Of a stretch of 44,761 bases of DNA, positions 15,903-24,871 are shown one piece after another (the stretch's first letter is position 1; each line of letters begins with the position of its first letter). This DNA is from a virus. The position numbers were made by a program, and so were the translations under genes. The stretch covers positions 1 to 44,761 of IMG/VR virus record IMGVR_UViG_3300009000_000010. One strand, 5' to 3'. The notes under the pieces are model-generated. The model made no database searches. It was given only the letters and a program-made list of their open reading frames with translations, and was not told where the DNA came from.

Positions 15903-16343
15903 ATGAAAAATTTTAAAGAATTTGTAACAGAACTTTACAGACCATCAACATTTTTTGGTGCAGGTCTTTCTTCAAAGAAAGTACCATACGATGTAACTGA
16001 TGAAGATGTTAAGTTGACAATCAACGCAATTTTAGGTCACACTGCAGTGTCAGAATTCCTAAATCCAAAGGCCGCAATCGGACAAGTAGAATCTAAACTT
16101 GCACAAGTTGGTATCAACAGAGTACAACATCCTTCAGATGACCCTAGAAACGAAGTTTCCGAAGAGGAATTTTCAGGGTCAGGTGAGACAGTAGTATCGT
16201 TCTCACAGTTTGGTGAAATCATCGGTAAATCCGTTGACACACCCATCGATGAACTAGAAAAGGAAGAAAAAGTTATCGATGTAAAATTCAAGTACGAACA
16301 GTTAGACAACGGAACTTTCAAAGTCTACGGTTCTTTAGTGTAA
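15903..16343 (+). CDS. late protein with T4 internal-protein-like N-terminus
   Basis: 146 residues. The start MKNFKEFVTE closely resembles, from memory, the T4 capsid-targeting sequence MKTYQEFIAE found on T4 internal proteins: Met-Lys, an aromatic, Glu-Phe, a branched residue and Glu in the same spacing. The rest is a globular domain (VTDEDVKLTINAILGHTAVSEFL, then VVSFSQFGEIIGKS and a beta-rich end KYEQLDNGTFKVYGS). Last gene of the block before a strong terminator. Packaging is inferred. Confidence 0.68.
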   Translation: MKNFKEFVTELYRPSTFFGAGLSSKKVPYDVTDEDVKLTINAILGHTAVSEFLNPKAAIGQVESKLAQVGINRVQHPSDDPRNEVSEEEFSGSGETVVSFSQFGEIIGKSVDTPIDELEKEEKVIDVKFKYEQLDNGTFKVYGSLV

Positions 16344-16348
16344 GACTT

Positions 16349-16372
16349 GGGGACTTTCTTGTCCCCTTTTTT
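16349..16372 (+). terminator. rho-independent terminator ending the late block
   Basis: GGGGAC (16349-16354) pairs with GTCCCC (16361-16366), loop TTTCTT, then six T. A late promoter follows within 4 nt. Confidence 0.85.
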
Positions 16373-16375
16373 ACA

Positions 16376-16383
16376 TCTAAATA
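16376..16383 (+). promoter_or_regulatory. late promoter TCTAAATA
   Basis: Just after the terminator; ATG 16393 follows after 9 nt, leaving a leader of about 4 nt. Confidence 0.7.
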
Positions 16384-16392
16384 CATTATATT

Positions 16393-16764
16393 ATGGGATT
16401 ATTTGACAAACTCACAGCAAAAAACTTTCAAGCATTCGCACTAAAATACTACGATGACCCTCAATGTGAGGACATGGAAGATTTCCAAGAAGACTTGAGA
16501 CGTTTCCGATATCTTAAACGATTACTGTATCGTCATCATGAATATGGTGAAGTACGTGAACGTCTAATGTTAAACCACATCATCACGTTGTTCAACGTCT
16601 TTGGATTTGAACCGTGCATGAGAATGCTAGAATTCAAAATCAAAGAAGAAACCTACTGGACAAGTATCAAAACTATGTTATTATACTTAGGATACGTCAG
16701 AGAAGACTTTAAGTCAGATATCCTAATAGATGATAAATTAGTTGAAAGACTAAGAGAACTATAA
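16393..16764 (+). CDS. conserved T4-like marine phage protein, unknown function
   Basis: 123 residues, helical and rich in Arg, Leu and Tyr. Pattern LTAKNFQAFALKYYDDPQC, then DLRRFRYLKRLLYRH, RERLMLNHIITLFNVFG and a C-terminal IKTMLLYLGYV. I recognise this as a conserved hypothetical of T4-like cyanophage-type genomes, always small and without known activity. No membrane segment despite hydrophobic helices. Transcribed from the late box just upstream, and followed after 1 nt by tRNA-Thr. Confidence 0.72.
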   Translation: MGLFDKLTAKNFQAFALKYYDDPQCEDMEDFQEDLRRFRYLKRLLYRHHEYGEVRERLMLNHIITLFNVFGFEPCMRMLEFKIKEETYWTSIKTMLLYLGYVREDFKSDILIDDKLVERLREL

Positions 16765-16765
16765 C

Positions 16766-16841
<76 letters not shown>

Positions 16842-16859
16842 TCTCTACCTTTCAAAACA

Positions 16860-16867
16860 CCTAAATA
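16860..16867 (+). promoter_or_regulatory. late promoter CCTAAATA, leaderless start
   Basis: ATG 16873 follows after 5 nt, so the predicted +1 coincides with the A of the start codon. No ribosome site is possible from this promoter. Confidence 0.75.
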
Positions 16868-16872
16868 GTACT

Positions 16873-17460
16873 ATGAGAGTCGTAGATACATTAATAGTTT
16901 TCCGTATTCTGAAGATGTTAACCACACCCTTCAATAAACAACCTGCATTCAAATTTGGGTTTATTGATGACAAGGGTAACAGAATTAAGTTCAAACAAGT
17001 TGAAGGTTCTAATCAGAAAGTAGAAAACAATCCTAAGACTGATGAGGAAAAGGCATCCCTTACACCTCTACATCGTCTTGTCTTTAACCTCAAGAAAATC
17101 ATTGAGAAAGTGCCTTTTGGTAAATCTGCATTTGCATCATATGCTGTTGCACTTGCACTACTAAAGGAATCAAATGAACTCAATGACGAACAAATGCAAA
17201 GACTTGAAGAAGAATTTTACCATTGGTTGAAAGACAACGACATGGTAACCACGGACATGATTACAGAATCTGCATTGTTAGATACACTTGAAAGGGGTAT
17301 GTATCGACTCAGAAGAAAATTAACTCAGAACGAATCAGAATATACTCCAAAATCCGAACTCTTTGTAAACAATGAGTATGCACAATACTATGGTGTAACA
17401 GTTTACGCTGGTGTTTGTGAGGGAGAAAGAGTGTTGGTAACTGCAGATGATGTATATTGA
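16873..17460 (+). CDS. conserved T4-like marine phage protein, unknown function
   Basis: 195 residues. The N-terminus MRVVDTLIVFRILKMLTTPF and the segment LHRLVFNLKKIIEKVPFGKS match a conserved hypothetical known to me from T4-like cyanophages, which supports the start codon. Residues 80-160 are helical with acidic stretches; the end (YYGVTVYAGVCEGERVLV) is beta-like. No catalytic motif. Overlaps the PAP2 gene by 14 nt, so the two are probably translated together. Confidence 0.72.
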   Translation: MRVVDTLIVFRILKMLTTPFNKQPAFKFGFIDDKGNRIKFKQVEGSNQKVENNPKTDEEKASLTPLHRLVFNLKKIIEKVPFGKSAFASYAVALALLKESNELNDEQMQRLEEEFYHWLKDNDMVTTDMITESALLDTLERGMYRLRRKLTQNESEYTPKSELFVNNEYAQYYGVTVYAGVCEGERVLVTADDVY

Positions 17461-18208
17461 AGCAATCCAAACCATCAATAATCTGAAGTTCTCAGATTTT
17501 GGTAATCACAAGAAAGTCAAGTACAAAGATATTGAAGTCTTTAGTGGTGACTGGAAAGACATTACATTACCCACACCTCCAAAGAATGATTCAAGACAAG
17601 TCCGTATGGAGCTCGATGAAATCAAAGACATACGAGACAACACAACCAAAGAACAAGAACTAGAATACATCAACACAGATGAGAACCCATACTTCTATAT
17701 TCAAGAATATATGGAGAAGGAAGGGTTAGAGTATGATGAAGAGAGAATGGTTTACTTAGGAGAACAAGTAAGACCCATCATACGACACTACAAGAACATG
17801 TTCGATAGACCAAGACCTTATCAAATTGCAAAGGAACTTGGTATCGACTTTGACAGATATAAAACAGAAACATCGAACACACCATCGTACCCCTCAGGTC
17901 ACACGGTGCAACCTAAGATTGTTGCGAACTATTATGCAACAATATATCCTGAACACAAAGACGGATTCTTTAAGGGTGCAGAAATCAGTGGACTAGGAAG
18001 AGTAAGAATGGGTGTACACTTCCCATCTGATATCGCTGCAGGTCATGAACTTGCAAACAAACTGATGAGGTATCTCAAGTTTGATATGATGGAAGATGCA
18101 CCAGTTAATGCAACTGGTAGTGCAGTCGTAGGGACTGGAAGTGATGTCGCAACATGGAGACCTAAAAAGAAAAGGAAACTCCATGATGTGATGAAACGAT
18201 TCACATAA
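17447..18208 (+). CDS. PAP2-family phosphatase
   Basis: 253 residues. All three parts of the PAP2/acid phosphatase signature are present: K116 with RPRP at 121-124, PSYPSGHT at 146-153, and R185-x5-H191-x3-D195 in GRVRMGVHFPSD. Members remove phosphate from lipids or small molecules using a His nucleophile. There are no transmembrane helices, so it resembles soluble acid phosphatases or haloperoxidases. The Gly/Ala-rich and then basic tail (NATGSAVVGTGSD, RPKKKRK) resembles tails I recall on marine phage head proteins. Substrate unknown. Confidence 0.85.
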   Translation: MMYIEAIQTINNLKFSDFGNHKKVKYKDIEVFSGDWKDITLPTPPKNDSRQVRMELDEIKDIRDNTTKEQELEYINTDENPYFYIQEYMEKEGLEYDEERMVYLGEQVRPIIRHYKNMFDRPRPYQIAKELGIDFDRYKTETSNTPSYPSGHTVQPKIVANYYATIYPEHKDGFFKGAEISGLGRVRMGVHFPSDIAAGHELANKLMRYLKFDMMEDAPVNATGSAVVGTGSDVATWRPKKKRKLHDVMKRFT

Positions 18209-18213
18209 ACATT

Positions 18214-19032
18214 ATGATTAAATTTTTGAATTACTTAGCACTATTGACTTCAATTGTCATTGCAGGAATCGCTGCATACTTCTCAGTTATCGGTATGGCA
18301 ACTATGTTTGCAGGTGCATACCTTGGAACAGTTGTAATGATGACTGCATTGGAGACAGGGAAGTTAGTCACCGCTGCATACCTACACTTAGTGTGGGATA
18401 GGTTAAACTACCTAAAGTACTATTTACTACTTGCAGTTGGTGTCCTCATGTTGATAACATCACTAGGTATATTTGGTTATCTATCTAAGGCAAACATCGA
18501 AGTCAATCTCGTAGGAGATGGTAACAATTTAGAACTGTCTGTATTGGACACACGTATCAGTGCAGAGAGAGACAAGATAGACAGACTCAATGACAGATTA
18601 GAGGGTTTAGACCTTGTTGTGACCACAGGAAGACCACAAGATAGAAACTATATCAACAGACAACAAAGAGATGAGAGACAACAGATTGCAGAAGATATTG
18701 ACACTTCTATTAATCTGATTACAGAGTACACTGAAGACAAACTACCTATACAACGTAAACAGTTGGAACAAGACTCAAAGATTGGGCCAATCAAGTACGT
18801 TGCAGAGGTAATATATGGTGAAGAAGAGGTTGTCAAGTACCTTGACAATGCAGTGAGATGGGTGATTTATGCACTTATTTTCGTGTTTGACCCCCTTGCA
18901 GTGTTACTACTAGTGTCATCAACTGGTATGATAGCACGTAAAAGAGATGAAGAAAAACCGAAAGTAGTTGAAAATAGATATGTAATTCAAGTACCAAAAA
19001 AACGAGTTAAAGACTTGTCAAAAACTAAATAA
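18214..19032 (+). CDS. four-helix membrane protein with central coiled coil
   Basis: 272 residues. Hydrophobic helices at about 5-27, 29-47, 68-91 and 213-238. Between the third and fourth lies a long polar helical segment (ISAERDKIDRLNDRLEGL, QQRDERQQIAEDIDTSINLITEY) likely to form a coiled coil on one side of the membrane. The C-terminus is basic. This layout is familiar from T4-like marine phages without a known role. A late box overlaps its stop codon. Confidence 0.72.
   Translation: MIKFLNYLALLTSIVIAGIAAYFSVIGMATMFAGAYLGTVVMMTALETGKLVTAAYLHLVWDRLNYLKYYLLLAVGVLMLITSLGIFGYLSKANIEVNLVGDGNNLELSVLDTRISAERDKIDRLNDRLEGLDLVVTTGRPQDRNYINRQQRDERQQIAEDIDTSINLITEYTEDKLPIQRKQLEQDSKIGPIKYVAEVIYGEEEVVKYLDNAVRWVIYALIFVFDPLAVLLLVSSTGMIARKRDEEKPKVVENRYVIQVPKKRVKDLSKTK
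19024..19031 (+). promoter_or_regulatory. late promoter ACTAAATA
   Basis: Overlaps the stop of the membrane protein gene; ATG 19065 has an AGGAG ribosome site at 19051. Confidence 0.6.
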
Positions 19033-19064
19033 TAGGTTAATATTAACAATAGGAGAAAACAATC

Positions 19065-19277
19065 ATGGCAGCACCTGAAGGATACGATACCCCAACAATT
19101 CCAGGCATGGATGACTTGGCAGGAAGACTTGCATGGTTCAATGGCGCAGGATTACCACCTCAACCTACTGGTTATGCAGACATGGAAGCAGACGACCCTC
19201 AAAAGGTTGCATATGATGCTTCAATGGTCACACATGGCGAACAGGTTGCAGAAATCCAAGCATTGATCGATGCATAA
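19065..19277 (+). CDS. small hypothetical late protein
   Basis: 70 residues, Pro/Gly/Ala-rich at the start (APEGYDTPTIPGMDDLAGRLAWFNGAG) with a helical C-terminus (VTHGEQVAEIQALID). Own late promoter and ribosome site, followed by two terminators, so it is expressed as a single gene. Possibly a structural or chaperone-like small protein; not recognised. Confidence 0.66.
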   Translation: MAAPEGYDTPTIPGMDDLAGRLAWFNGAGLPPQPTGYADMEADDPQKVAYDASMVTHGEQVAEIQALIDA

Positions 19278-19305
19278 TAGTTAGAGTAATTAACGGACAT
19301 TTTAC

Positions 19306-19325
19306 GGACAAACTGTCCACTTTTT
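19306..19325 (+). terminator. first of two tandem terminators
   Basis: GGACA/TGTCC hairpin with AAC loop, then AC and five T. An ACGGAC copy upstream and a GTCCGT copy downstream give alternative pairings. Confidence 0.55.
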
Positions 19326-19340
19326 GTCCGTTTACATAGA

Positions 19341-19375
19341 AACATGCATTTAGGGAACTGAATGCATGTTTTTTT
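19341..19375 (+). terminator. strong rho-independent terminator
   Basis: Perfect 10-bp stem AACATGCATT / AATGCATGTT with a 10-nt loop, followed by a T-run. Separates the late block from the primase operon. Confidence 0.85.
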
Positions 19376-19394
19376 ATCAGAGAGGAAAATCCCC

Positions 19395-19423
19395 TTGAAA
19401 TAACGTACATTTAGTGATATACT
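19395..19423 (+). promoter_or_regulatory. extended -10 sigma70 promoter of the primase operon
   Basis: TTGAAA (19395-19400), 17 nt, TATACT (19418-19423) with an upstream TGA extended -10 element. The primase ATG lies 6 nt beyond the -10 box, so the predicted +1 is the A of ATG 19430. Confidence 0.78.
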
Positions 19424-19429
19424 AGATGT

Positions 19430-20467
19430 ATGCTATGGTTAGAACGAAAATACCTTTCGATGGTCGTGTCATCACTCGACAGAGCATCATGGAAAGGTGA
19501 TAATACATTAAATCACCGATGTCTTTATTGTGGAGATTCACAGAAGAATCTCTATAAGGCACGTGCATATCATTTCACAGTTGACCAATCATTTGTCTAT
19601 AAATGTCACAACTGTGGTAAATCAACATCAAGTGTTAACTTTATAAAAGACCATTTCCCAACTATTCACAAAGAATATGTGAAAGAGTGGTTGAAAGAAA
19701 CTGGGCGTGGAAAACGTAGACCTCAAAAAATGTTGTCTGCAAATGCATTCAAGTTTAAGAGTAAAGTTGACCAACAAGATGTACTATATAAATCAATGGA
19801 GACACTCAAAGGAGTGTGTCACGGTGCATGGGACAAAGTAGTCGCAAGAGAATATCTACAAGAACGACTCATTCCTGATGAAATCATTAAAGCACTGTGG
19901 TTCGTCTCCAACTCACAATCTCTGTCACACTTAAGTAGTAAGTACAGAGACAGAGTTCTAGGGAATGACCCTAGGATTGTGTTACCATTTTTTGATGAAA
20001 ATGGGGAATTAGCAGGTGTCAGTGGACGTGCAATCAATGATTCACCTTTACGATACCTCACAATGAGATTCCTAGATGATGTTCCACTCATCTATAATAT
20101 AAGAAATGTGGACAAGTCAAAGACTGTTTATGTCACAGAAGGGCCAATAGACAGTCTATTCCTACCCAACAGTATTGCAGTAGGTGGTAGTGATTTTAAA
20201 AAACTTGATAATAGTTTTAAAGAGAATGCGATACTCATTTATGACAACGAACCAAGAAGTTCTGAAATATTAAAGAAAATAGACGAAGTCATTGACCAAG
20301 GATGGCAGGTCTGTATTTGGAATGACAAACGTGTCAGTAATTTCAAAGACATCAATGACATGGTTAAAGGTGGATTGGAAGTGGATGAGATTATCGATAT
20401 TATTAACTCTTGTACATATACTGGCCTTTCTGCAAAACTAACACTAACGGAGTACAAGAAAATATGA
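19430..20467 (+). CDS. 61: gp61 DNA primase
   Basis: 345 residues, T4-like primase making RNA primers in the primosome with gp41. A zinc-binding set C31-C34 (CLYC) and C59-C62 (CHNC) lies in the N-terminal domain. The Toprim core follows, with VYVTEGPIDSLF (catalytic Glu), IAVGGSD and ILIYDNEPR. The start MLWLERKYL matches the family start as I know it, which fixes ATG 19430, yet no ribosome site exists upstream. ATGA overlap with nrdA, so replication and dNTP supply share a transcript. Confidence 0.93.
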   Translation: MLWLERKYLSMVVSSLDRASWKGDNTLNHRCLYCGDSQKNLYKARAYHFTVDQSFVYKCHNCGKSTSSVNFIKDHFPTIHKEYVKEWLKETGRGKRRPQKMLSANAFKFKSKVDQQDVLYKSMETLKGVCHGAWDKVVAREYLQERLIPDEIIKALWFVSNSQSLSHLSSKYRDRVLGNDPRIVLPFFDENGELAGVSGRAINDSPLRYLTMRFLDDVPLIYNIRNVDKSKTVYVTEGPIDSLFLPNSIAVGGSDFKKLDNSFKENAILIYDNEPRSSEILKKIDEVIDQGWQVCIWNDKRVSNFKDINDMVKGGLEVDEIIDIINSCTYTGLSAKLTLTEYKKI

Positions 20468-22776
20468 GTAATACTGACATCAAAGTAGTCAAGTCAGACG
20501 GAACCAAAGAAGGAATTGAATTAGAAAAAATCCACAGAATGGTGGAGAAAGCATGTAAAGGAATTACAGGTGTATCTGAGTCATTGGTAGAAATGAACAG
20601 TGGTCTACAATTTTATGATGGTATTACCACAAAAGAAATTCAAAAGATTCTAGTCAAATCTGCAAGTGACTTAATCTCATTGGAATCACCAAATTATCAA
20701 TTCGTTGCAGCACGATTACTTCTGTTTGCAATTCAAAAACAAGTGTTCAACACCAAGTGGAAGGACAGTGAAATCTATCCTTCACTGTTAGAACTAACAA
20801 AAAGAAACATAGAGTATAGAGTGTACGATGAAGAGATTCTTACACTATACACAGAGGAAGAGTTTGATACACTGGACAAGTACATCAAACATGGTAGAGA
20901 CATGGACTTCACCTATGCAGGTTTACAACAGGTTGTAGACAAGTATTTGGTGCAAGATAGGTCTACATCAACCGTATATGAAACACCACAGTTCATGTAC
21001 ATGCTTATTGCAATGACACTATTCAGAGAATATAAGGAGAATAGACTTGATTACATTAAACGATATTACGATGCAATATCGACTTTCAAAATTAACATAC
21101 CGACACCAATTATGTCAGGAGTTAGAACCCCACTACGACAGTTTGCATCATGTGTGCTTGTCGACTCAGACGACACCTTGGGGAGTATTTTTTCCAGTGA
21201 CATGGCAATCGGAAGATACGTGGCACAACGTGCAGGTATCGGTATCAATGCAGGACGAATCAGAGGATTGGGTGCAAGAATCAGAGGTGGGGAAGTGCAA
21301 CATACTGGAGTTATTCCCTTCCTTAAGAAGTTCGAATCTACCGTTAGATGTTGTACCCAAAACGGAGTCAGGGGAGGTAGTGCAACTGTCCACTTTCCAA
21401 TCTGGCACCAAGAAATCGAAGACATTATCGTTCTCAAAAACAACAAAGGAACAGAAGACAACAGAGTTCGCAAGTTGGACTACTCCATTCAGTTATCAAA
21501 GTTGTTCTATGAACGTTTCCTTCGAAATGATGACATAACATTATTCTCACCACATGATGTGCCTGGCTTATATGAAGCATTTGGTACACCTGAGTTTGAT
21601 GAGTTATATGAAAAGTATGAACGTGCAACGTCCATACCTAAAACAAAAATAAGTGCAAGAGAGTTAATTACAGACCTATTAAAAGAACGTGCAGAGACTG
21701 GCAGAATCTATATCATGAATATAGACCATTGTAATGAGCACAGTAGTTTTCTTGACAAAGTGAACATGAGTAATCTTTGTCAAGAGATTACACTTCCCAC
21801 CGACCCCATTGACCATATTGATGGTAGAGGTGAGATTGCACTATGTATTCTAAGTGCAGTAAATGTTGGACTTGCGAAGGATGAGGAAATGGAGAATCTC
21901 TGTGACCTTGCAGTAAGAGGACTAGAAGAACTGATTGATTATCAACAGTATCCAGTTAAAGCTGCAGAGAGATCAACACTTGCACGTAGAAGTTTAGGTA
22001 TTGGATACATTGGACTTGCACACTTCCTTGCAAAGAATAAGGTGAAGTACAATGACCCACAAGCATGGAAGTTAGTACATGACCTCACAGAGAAGTTTCA
22101 GTACTTCCTATTAAAGTCATCTAACACTATTGCACAAGAGAAGGGTGCATGTGATTGGTTCCAAAGAACTAAGTATGCAGATGGTATTCTACCTATCGAC
22201 ACTTACAAGAAAGAAGTGGATGAGATTGTACCTAACAAATTATCCATGAACTGGAAACAACTAAGAAAGGATATACACAAACACGGTTTAAGACACTCCA
22301 CATTGACTGCACAGATGCCGTCAGAGAGTTCTAGTGTTGTGTGTAACGCAACAAATGGTATTGAACCACCACGTGACTATCTAAGTGTTAAGAAGAGTAA
22401 GAAGGGTACACTCAAACAAATTGTACCTCAGTACTCACACTTGAAGTCTGCATATACTCTATTATGGGACATGCCAGATAACACAGGTTATATCAATGTG
22501 GTTGCAGTTATGCAGAAGTTCTTCGACCAAGCAATCTCAGGAAACTGGTCATACAATCCTGAGAACTATGAGAACGGAGAAGTTCCAGTGTCAGTAATGG
22601 CACGTGACCTTCTAACCACATACAAGATGGGTTGGAAGACTTCATATTACCAAAACACTATGGACGGTAAAACAGAAGACGTTGTTGGTGATATGCCAAG
22701 TGCAGTAGACGATGCAGCTAATGTCATGAGTCAATATGACACAGATGAAGAGGATTGTGAGGCTTGTGCCATTTAA
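20464..22776 (+). CDS. nrdA: ribonucleotide reductase class Ia, large subunit NrdA
   Basis: 770 residues. Reduces NDPs to dNDPs with NrdB. An N-terminal ATP-cone (about 1-95) comes first. The barrel follows with ASCVLVDSDDTLGSI, NLCQEITLPTDP, the active-site region ALCILSAVN and SSVVCNATNGIEPPRD. The C-terminal EEDCEACAI carries the shuttle cysteine pair reduced by thioredoxin or glutaredoxin, here likely the one at 24881. ATG 20464 overlaps the primase stop; a longer in-frame reading at 20410 is not needed because GGAG precedes 20464. Confidence 0.96.
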   Translation: MSNTDIKVVKSDGTKEGIELEKIHRMVEKACKGITGVSESLVEMNSGLQFYDGITTKEIQKILVKSASDLISLESPNYQFVAARLLLFAIQKQVFNTKWKDSEIYPSLLELTKRNIEYRVYDEEILTLYTEEEFDTLDKYIKHGRDMDFTYAGLQQVVDKYLVQDRSTSTVYETPQFMYMLIAMTLFREYKENRLDYIKRYYDAISTFKINIPTPIMSGVRTPLRQFASCVLVDSDDTLGSIFSSDMAIGRYVAQRAGIGINAGRIRGLGARIRGGEVQHTGVIPFLKKFESTVRCCTQNGVRGGSATVHFPIWHQEIEDIIVLKNNKGTEDNRVRKLDYSIQLSKLFYERFLRNDDITLFSPHDVPGLYEAFGTPEFDELYEKYERATSIPKTKISARELITDLLKERAETGRIYIMNIDHCNEHSSFLDKVNMSNLCQEITLPTDPIDHIDGRGEIALCILSAVNVGLAKDEEMENLCDLAVRGLEELIDYQQYPVKAAERSTLARRSLGIGYIGLAHFLAKNKVKYNDPQAWKLVHDLTEKFQYFLLKSSNTIAQEKGACDWFQRTKYADGILPIDTYKKEVDEIVPNKLSMNWKQLRKDIHKHGLRHSTLTAQMPSESSSVVCNATNGIEPPRDYLSVKKSKKGTLKQIVPQYSHLKSAYTLLWDMPDNTGYINVVAVMQKFFDQAISGNWSYNPENYENGEVPVSVMARDLLTTYKMGWKTSYYQNTMDGKTEDVVGDMPSAVDDAANVMSQYDTDEEDCEACAI

Positions 22777-22791
22777 GGATTAACAATTATT

Positions 22792-23766
22792 ATGCCAATT
22801 AGAGAAGAAGATAGAACTGTACAATATATTCATGATGCTGGTGATGGTAGTAAAAAGGTTATGGGAAGAACCAATCCTGAAACATGGCAGTTCATGAAAG
22901 AAAGATACGTAGTGTTACGTAACTTCATACCTAAAGATATTATAAACATGTGTTTAGATACATGGAAGACAACTGAAAATAATCCTGATTGGGAAGATGC
23001 ATTCATGCATCGTGAGGTCACTGACATCACACATATGACTCCTGAACACCAAAAGAACAAATCTAAAGGTGGATATTGTACACCATGGGGTGTTGCAATA
23101 CATAGATGGATTCATGATGCATTAGATAACAAAATTGACCTTGACTTAGGAGAAACATACTCTTATACTAGAAGATACGAAAGAGGTGCTTATCTAACGT
23201 CTCATACAGATAGACCATCGTGTGAAGTAAGTGCAACTTTGTGTTTAGATTACAAATCAGATGACGGAAGTCCATGGAAGATATGGTTGCAAAACGACCA
23301 AGACTACATTGATTTCCATAACAATCAACAACTAGTTGAAGAAACTCAGGGAATTCCACCAAGACGTAGAGAGAAAGCAAAATGTGTTACATTAGAGGTA
23401 GGAGACGTGTTATTATATCAAGGGCCCAACATACCTCATTGGAGAGATACATTTGTTGGTGATTACTCTTATCACATATTTGTACATTTTTACAATAGAC
23501 AGAGTAACATGTTAAATCTGCCTTGGGGTAACCAAGAAGATAGACAGGGAATGGTTGGTGCTGTTCCACCAAATTCAGTATTAGAATTTGATGGTAGAAA
23601 AGATAGATATAGTGCAATTGATTCTACTACAGAACAACGACAGTACTTTGAAAAATTTAGTAAATTTTGGGACAGGGATATATTCAGAGAAGTGCCAGAT
23701 GTAGACAGGTCATTATTTTGTAACAACTATACCCATTTAACTAAATTAGAAACAAAGAAGAAATGA
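22792..23766 (+). CDS. 2-oxoglutarate/Fe(II)-dependent oxygenase
   Basis: 324 residues. The double-stranded beta-helix core shows the iron triad: H-x-D in LTSHTDRPSCEVSATLCLDY (about 138-157) and the distal His in PNIPHWRDTF. A following YSYHIFVHFYNRQ strand probably binds 2OG. It lies between nrdA and nrdB, a place where T4-like phages often carry small accessory genes, so a role near nucleotide or DNA modification is possible. The C-terminal 80 residues are extra. Substrate unknown. Confidence 0.78.
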   Translation: MPIREEDRTVQYIHDAGDGSKKVMGRTNPETWQFMKERYVVLRNFIPKDIINMCLDTWKTTENNPDWEDAFMHREVTDITHMTPEHQKNKSKGGYCTPWGVAIHRWIHDALDNKIDLDLGETYSYTRRYERGAYLTSHTDRPSCEVSATLCLDYKSDDGSPWKIWLQNDQDYIDFHNNQQLVEETQGIPPRRREKAKCVTLEVGDVLLYQGPNIPHWRDTFVGDYSYHIFVHFYNRQSNMLNLPWGNQEDRQGMVGAVPPNSVLEFDGRKDRYSAIDSTTEQRQYFEKFSKFWDRDIFREVPDVDRSLFCNNYTHLTKLETKKK

Positions 23767-23773
23767 GAAGAGA

Positions 23774-24871
23774 ATGACAGTATTTAACAAGAACAACATA
23801 GACTTCACTAAACAGAAATTATTCTTTGGTGAACCACTCAACACACAGCGATTTGATACATTCAAATATCCTATATTTGACAAGTTAACACAGACACAAC
23901 TTGGTTTCTTTTGGAGACCTGAAGAAGTGTCATTACAGAAAGATAGGTCTGATTATCAAACATTGAGTGATGCACAGAAACATATCTTTACATCTAACTT
24001 AAGGTATCAAACACTTCTTGATTCAGTTCAGGGAAGGGCACCATCCATAGCATTCCTACCTTTTGTGTCCCTACCTGAACTTGAGTCTTGTATCATCACA
24101 TGGGACTTCATGGAGACTATCCATAGTCGTTCATACACTCATATTATTAAGAACGTGTATGCAGACCCTAGTGATATCTTTGACACTATACTAGATGAAC
24201 CTGCTATTGTCAAACGTGCAGAAATGGTGACAGAGAAATACGACCAGTTTATTGAATTGGGTAGACGAAGACTCTTAGGTCTTAAAGTTGAAGATTATGA
24301 TTTGTATAAAGCATTATACCTTGCACTTATAAGTGTAAACATTTTAGAAGGAATTAGATTCTTTGTATCCTTTGCATGTTCATTCGGATTCGGAGAACTG
24401 AAACTCATGGAAGGTAGTGCAAAGATTATCTCGTTTATTGCAAGAGACGAATCACAACACCTTGCAGTGTCACAACACATTCTCAAGTGTTACAAGAACC
24501 ACGAGAACGACAAACTCATGAACCAAGTCATGCAGGATTGTGAACAGGAAGTGTATGAACTTTATGAAAGTGCCGTGCAACAAGAGAAAGAATGGGCAGA
24601 GTTTTTATTCAAGAACGGTTCGATGATTGGACTAAGTGTACCTTTGTTGAATCAGTATATTGAATACATATGTAATAAGAGATTAAAAGCAATTGGTCTT
24701 AAACCAATCTTTAGTATCTCTTCAACTAACAATCCTTTACCATGGACACAACACTGGTTCAACAGTAGAGGACTACAGAATGCACCACAAGAGACTGAGA
24801 TTGAATCTTATGTGATTGGTGGTATTAAACAGGACGTGTCAGACGATACGTTTGCAGATTTTAAACTATAG
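23774..24871 (+). CDS. nrdB: ribonucleotide reductase class Ia, small subunit NrdB
   Basis: 365 residues, the diiron-tyrosyl radical subunit. Ligand motifs are present: the METIHSRSYTHII helix (Glu, His and the radical Tyr), the helix VNILEGIRFFVSF and RDESQHLA (Glu, His). The C-terminal tail (DDTFADFKL) fits the NrdA-docking peptide. Follows the 2OG-Fe gene after 7 nt and is followed by glutaredoxin, forming a complete RNR operon. Confidence 0.96.
   Translation: MTVFNKNNIDFTKQKLFFGEPLNTQRFDTFKYPIFDKLTQTQLGFFWRPEEVSLQKDRSDYQTLSDAQKHIFTSNLRYQTLLDSVQGRAPSIAFLPFVSLPELESCIITWDFMETIHSRSYTHIIKNVYADPSDIFDTILDEPAIVKRAEMVTEKYDQFIELGRRRLLGLKVEDYDLYKALYLALISVNILEGIRFFVSFACSFGFGELKLMEGSAKIISFIARDESQHLAVSQHILKCYKNHENDKLMNQVMQDCEQEVYELYESAVQQEKEWAEFLFKNGSMIGLSVPLLNQYIEYICNKRLKAIGLKPIFSISSTNNPLPWTQHWFNSRGLQNAPQETEIESYVIGGIKQDVSDDTFADFKL

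Noticed and set aside
21047-21538. 163-codon + strand frame inside nrdA
   Set aside because: Out-of-frame shadow of a highly conserved enzyme.
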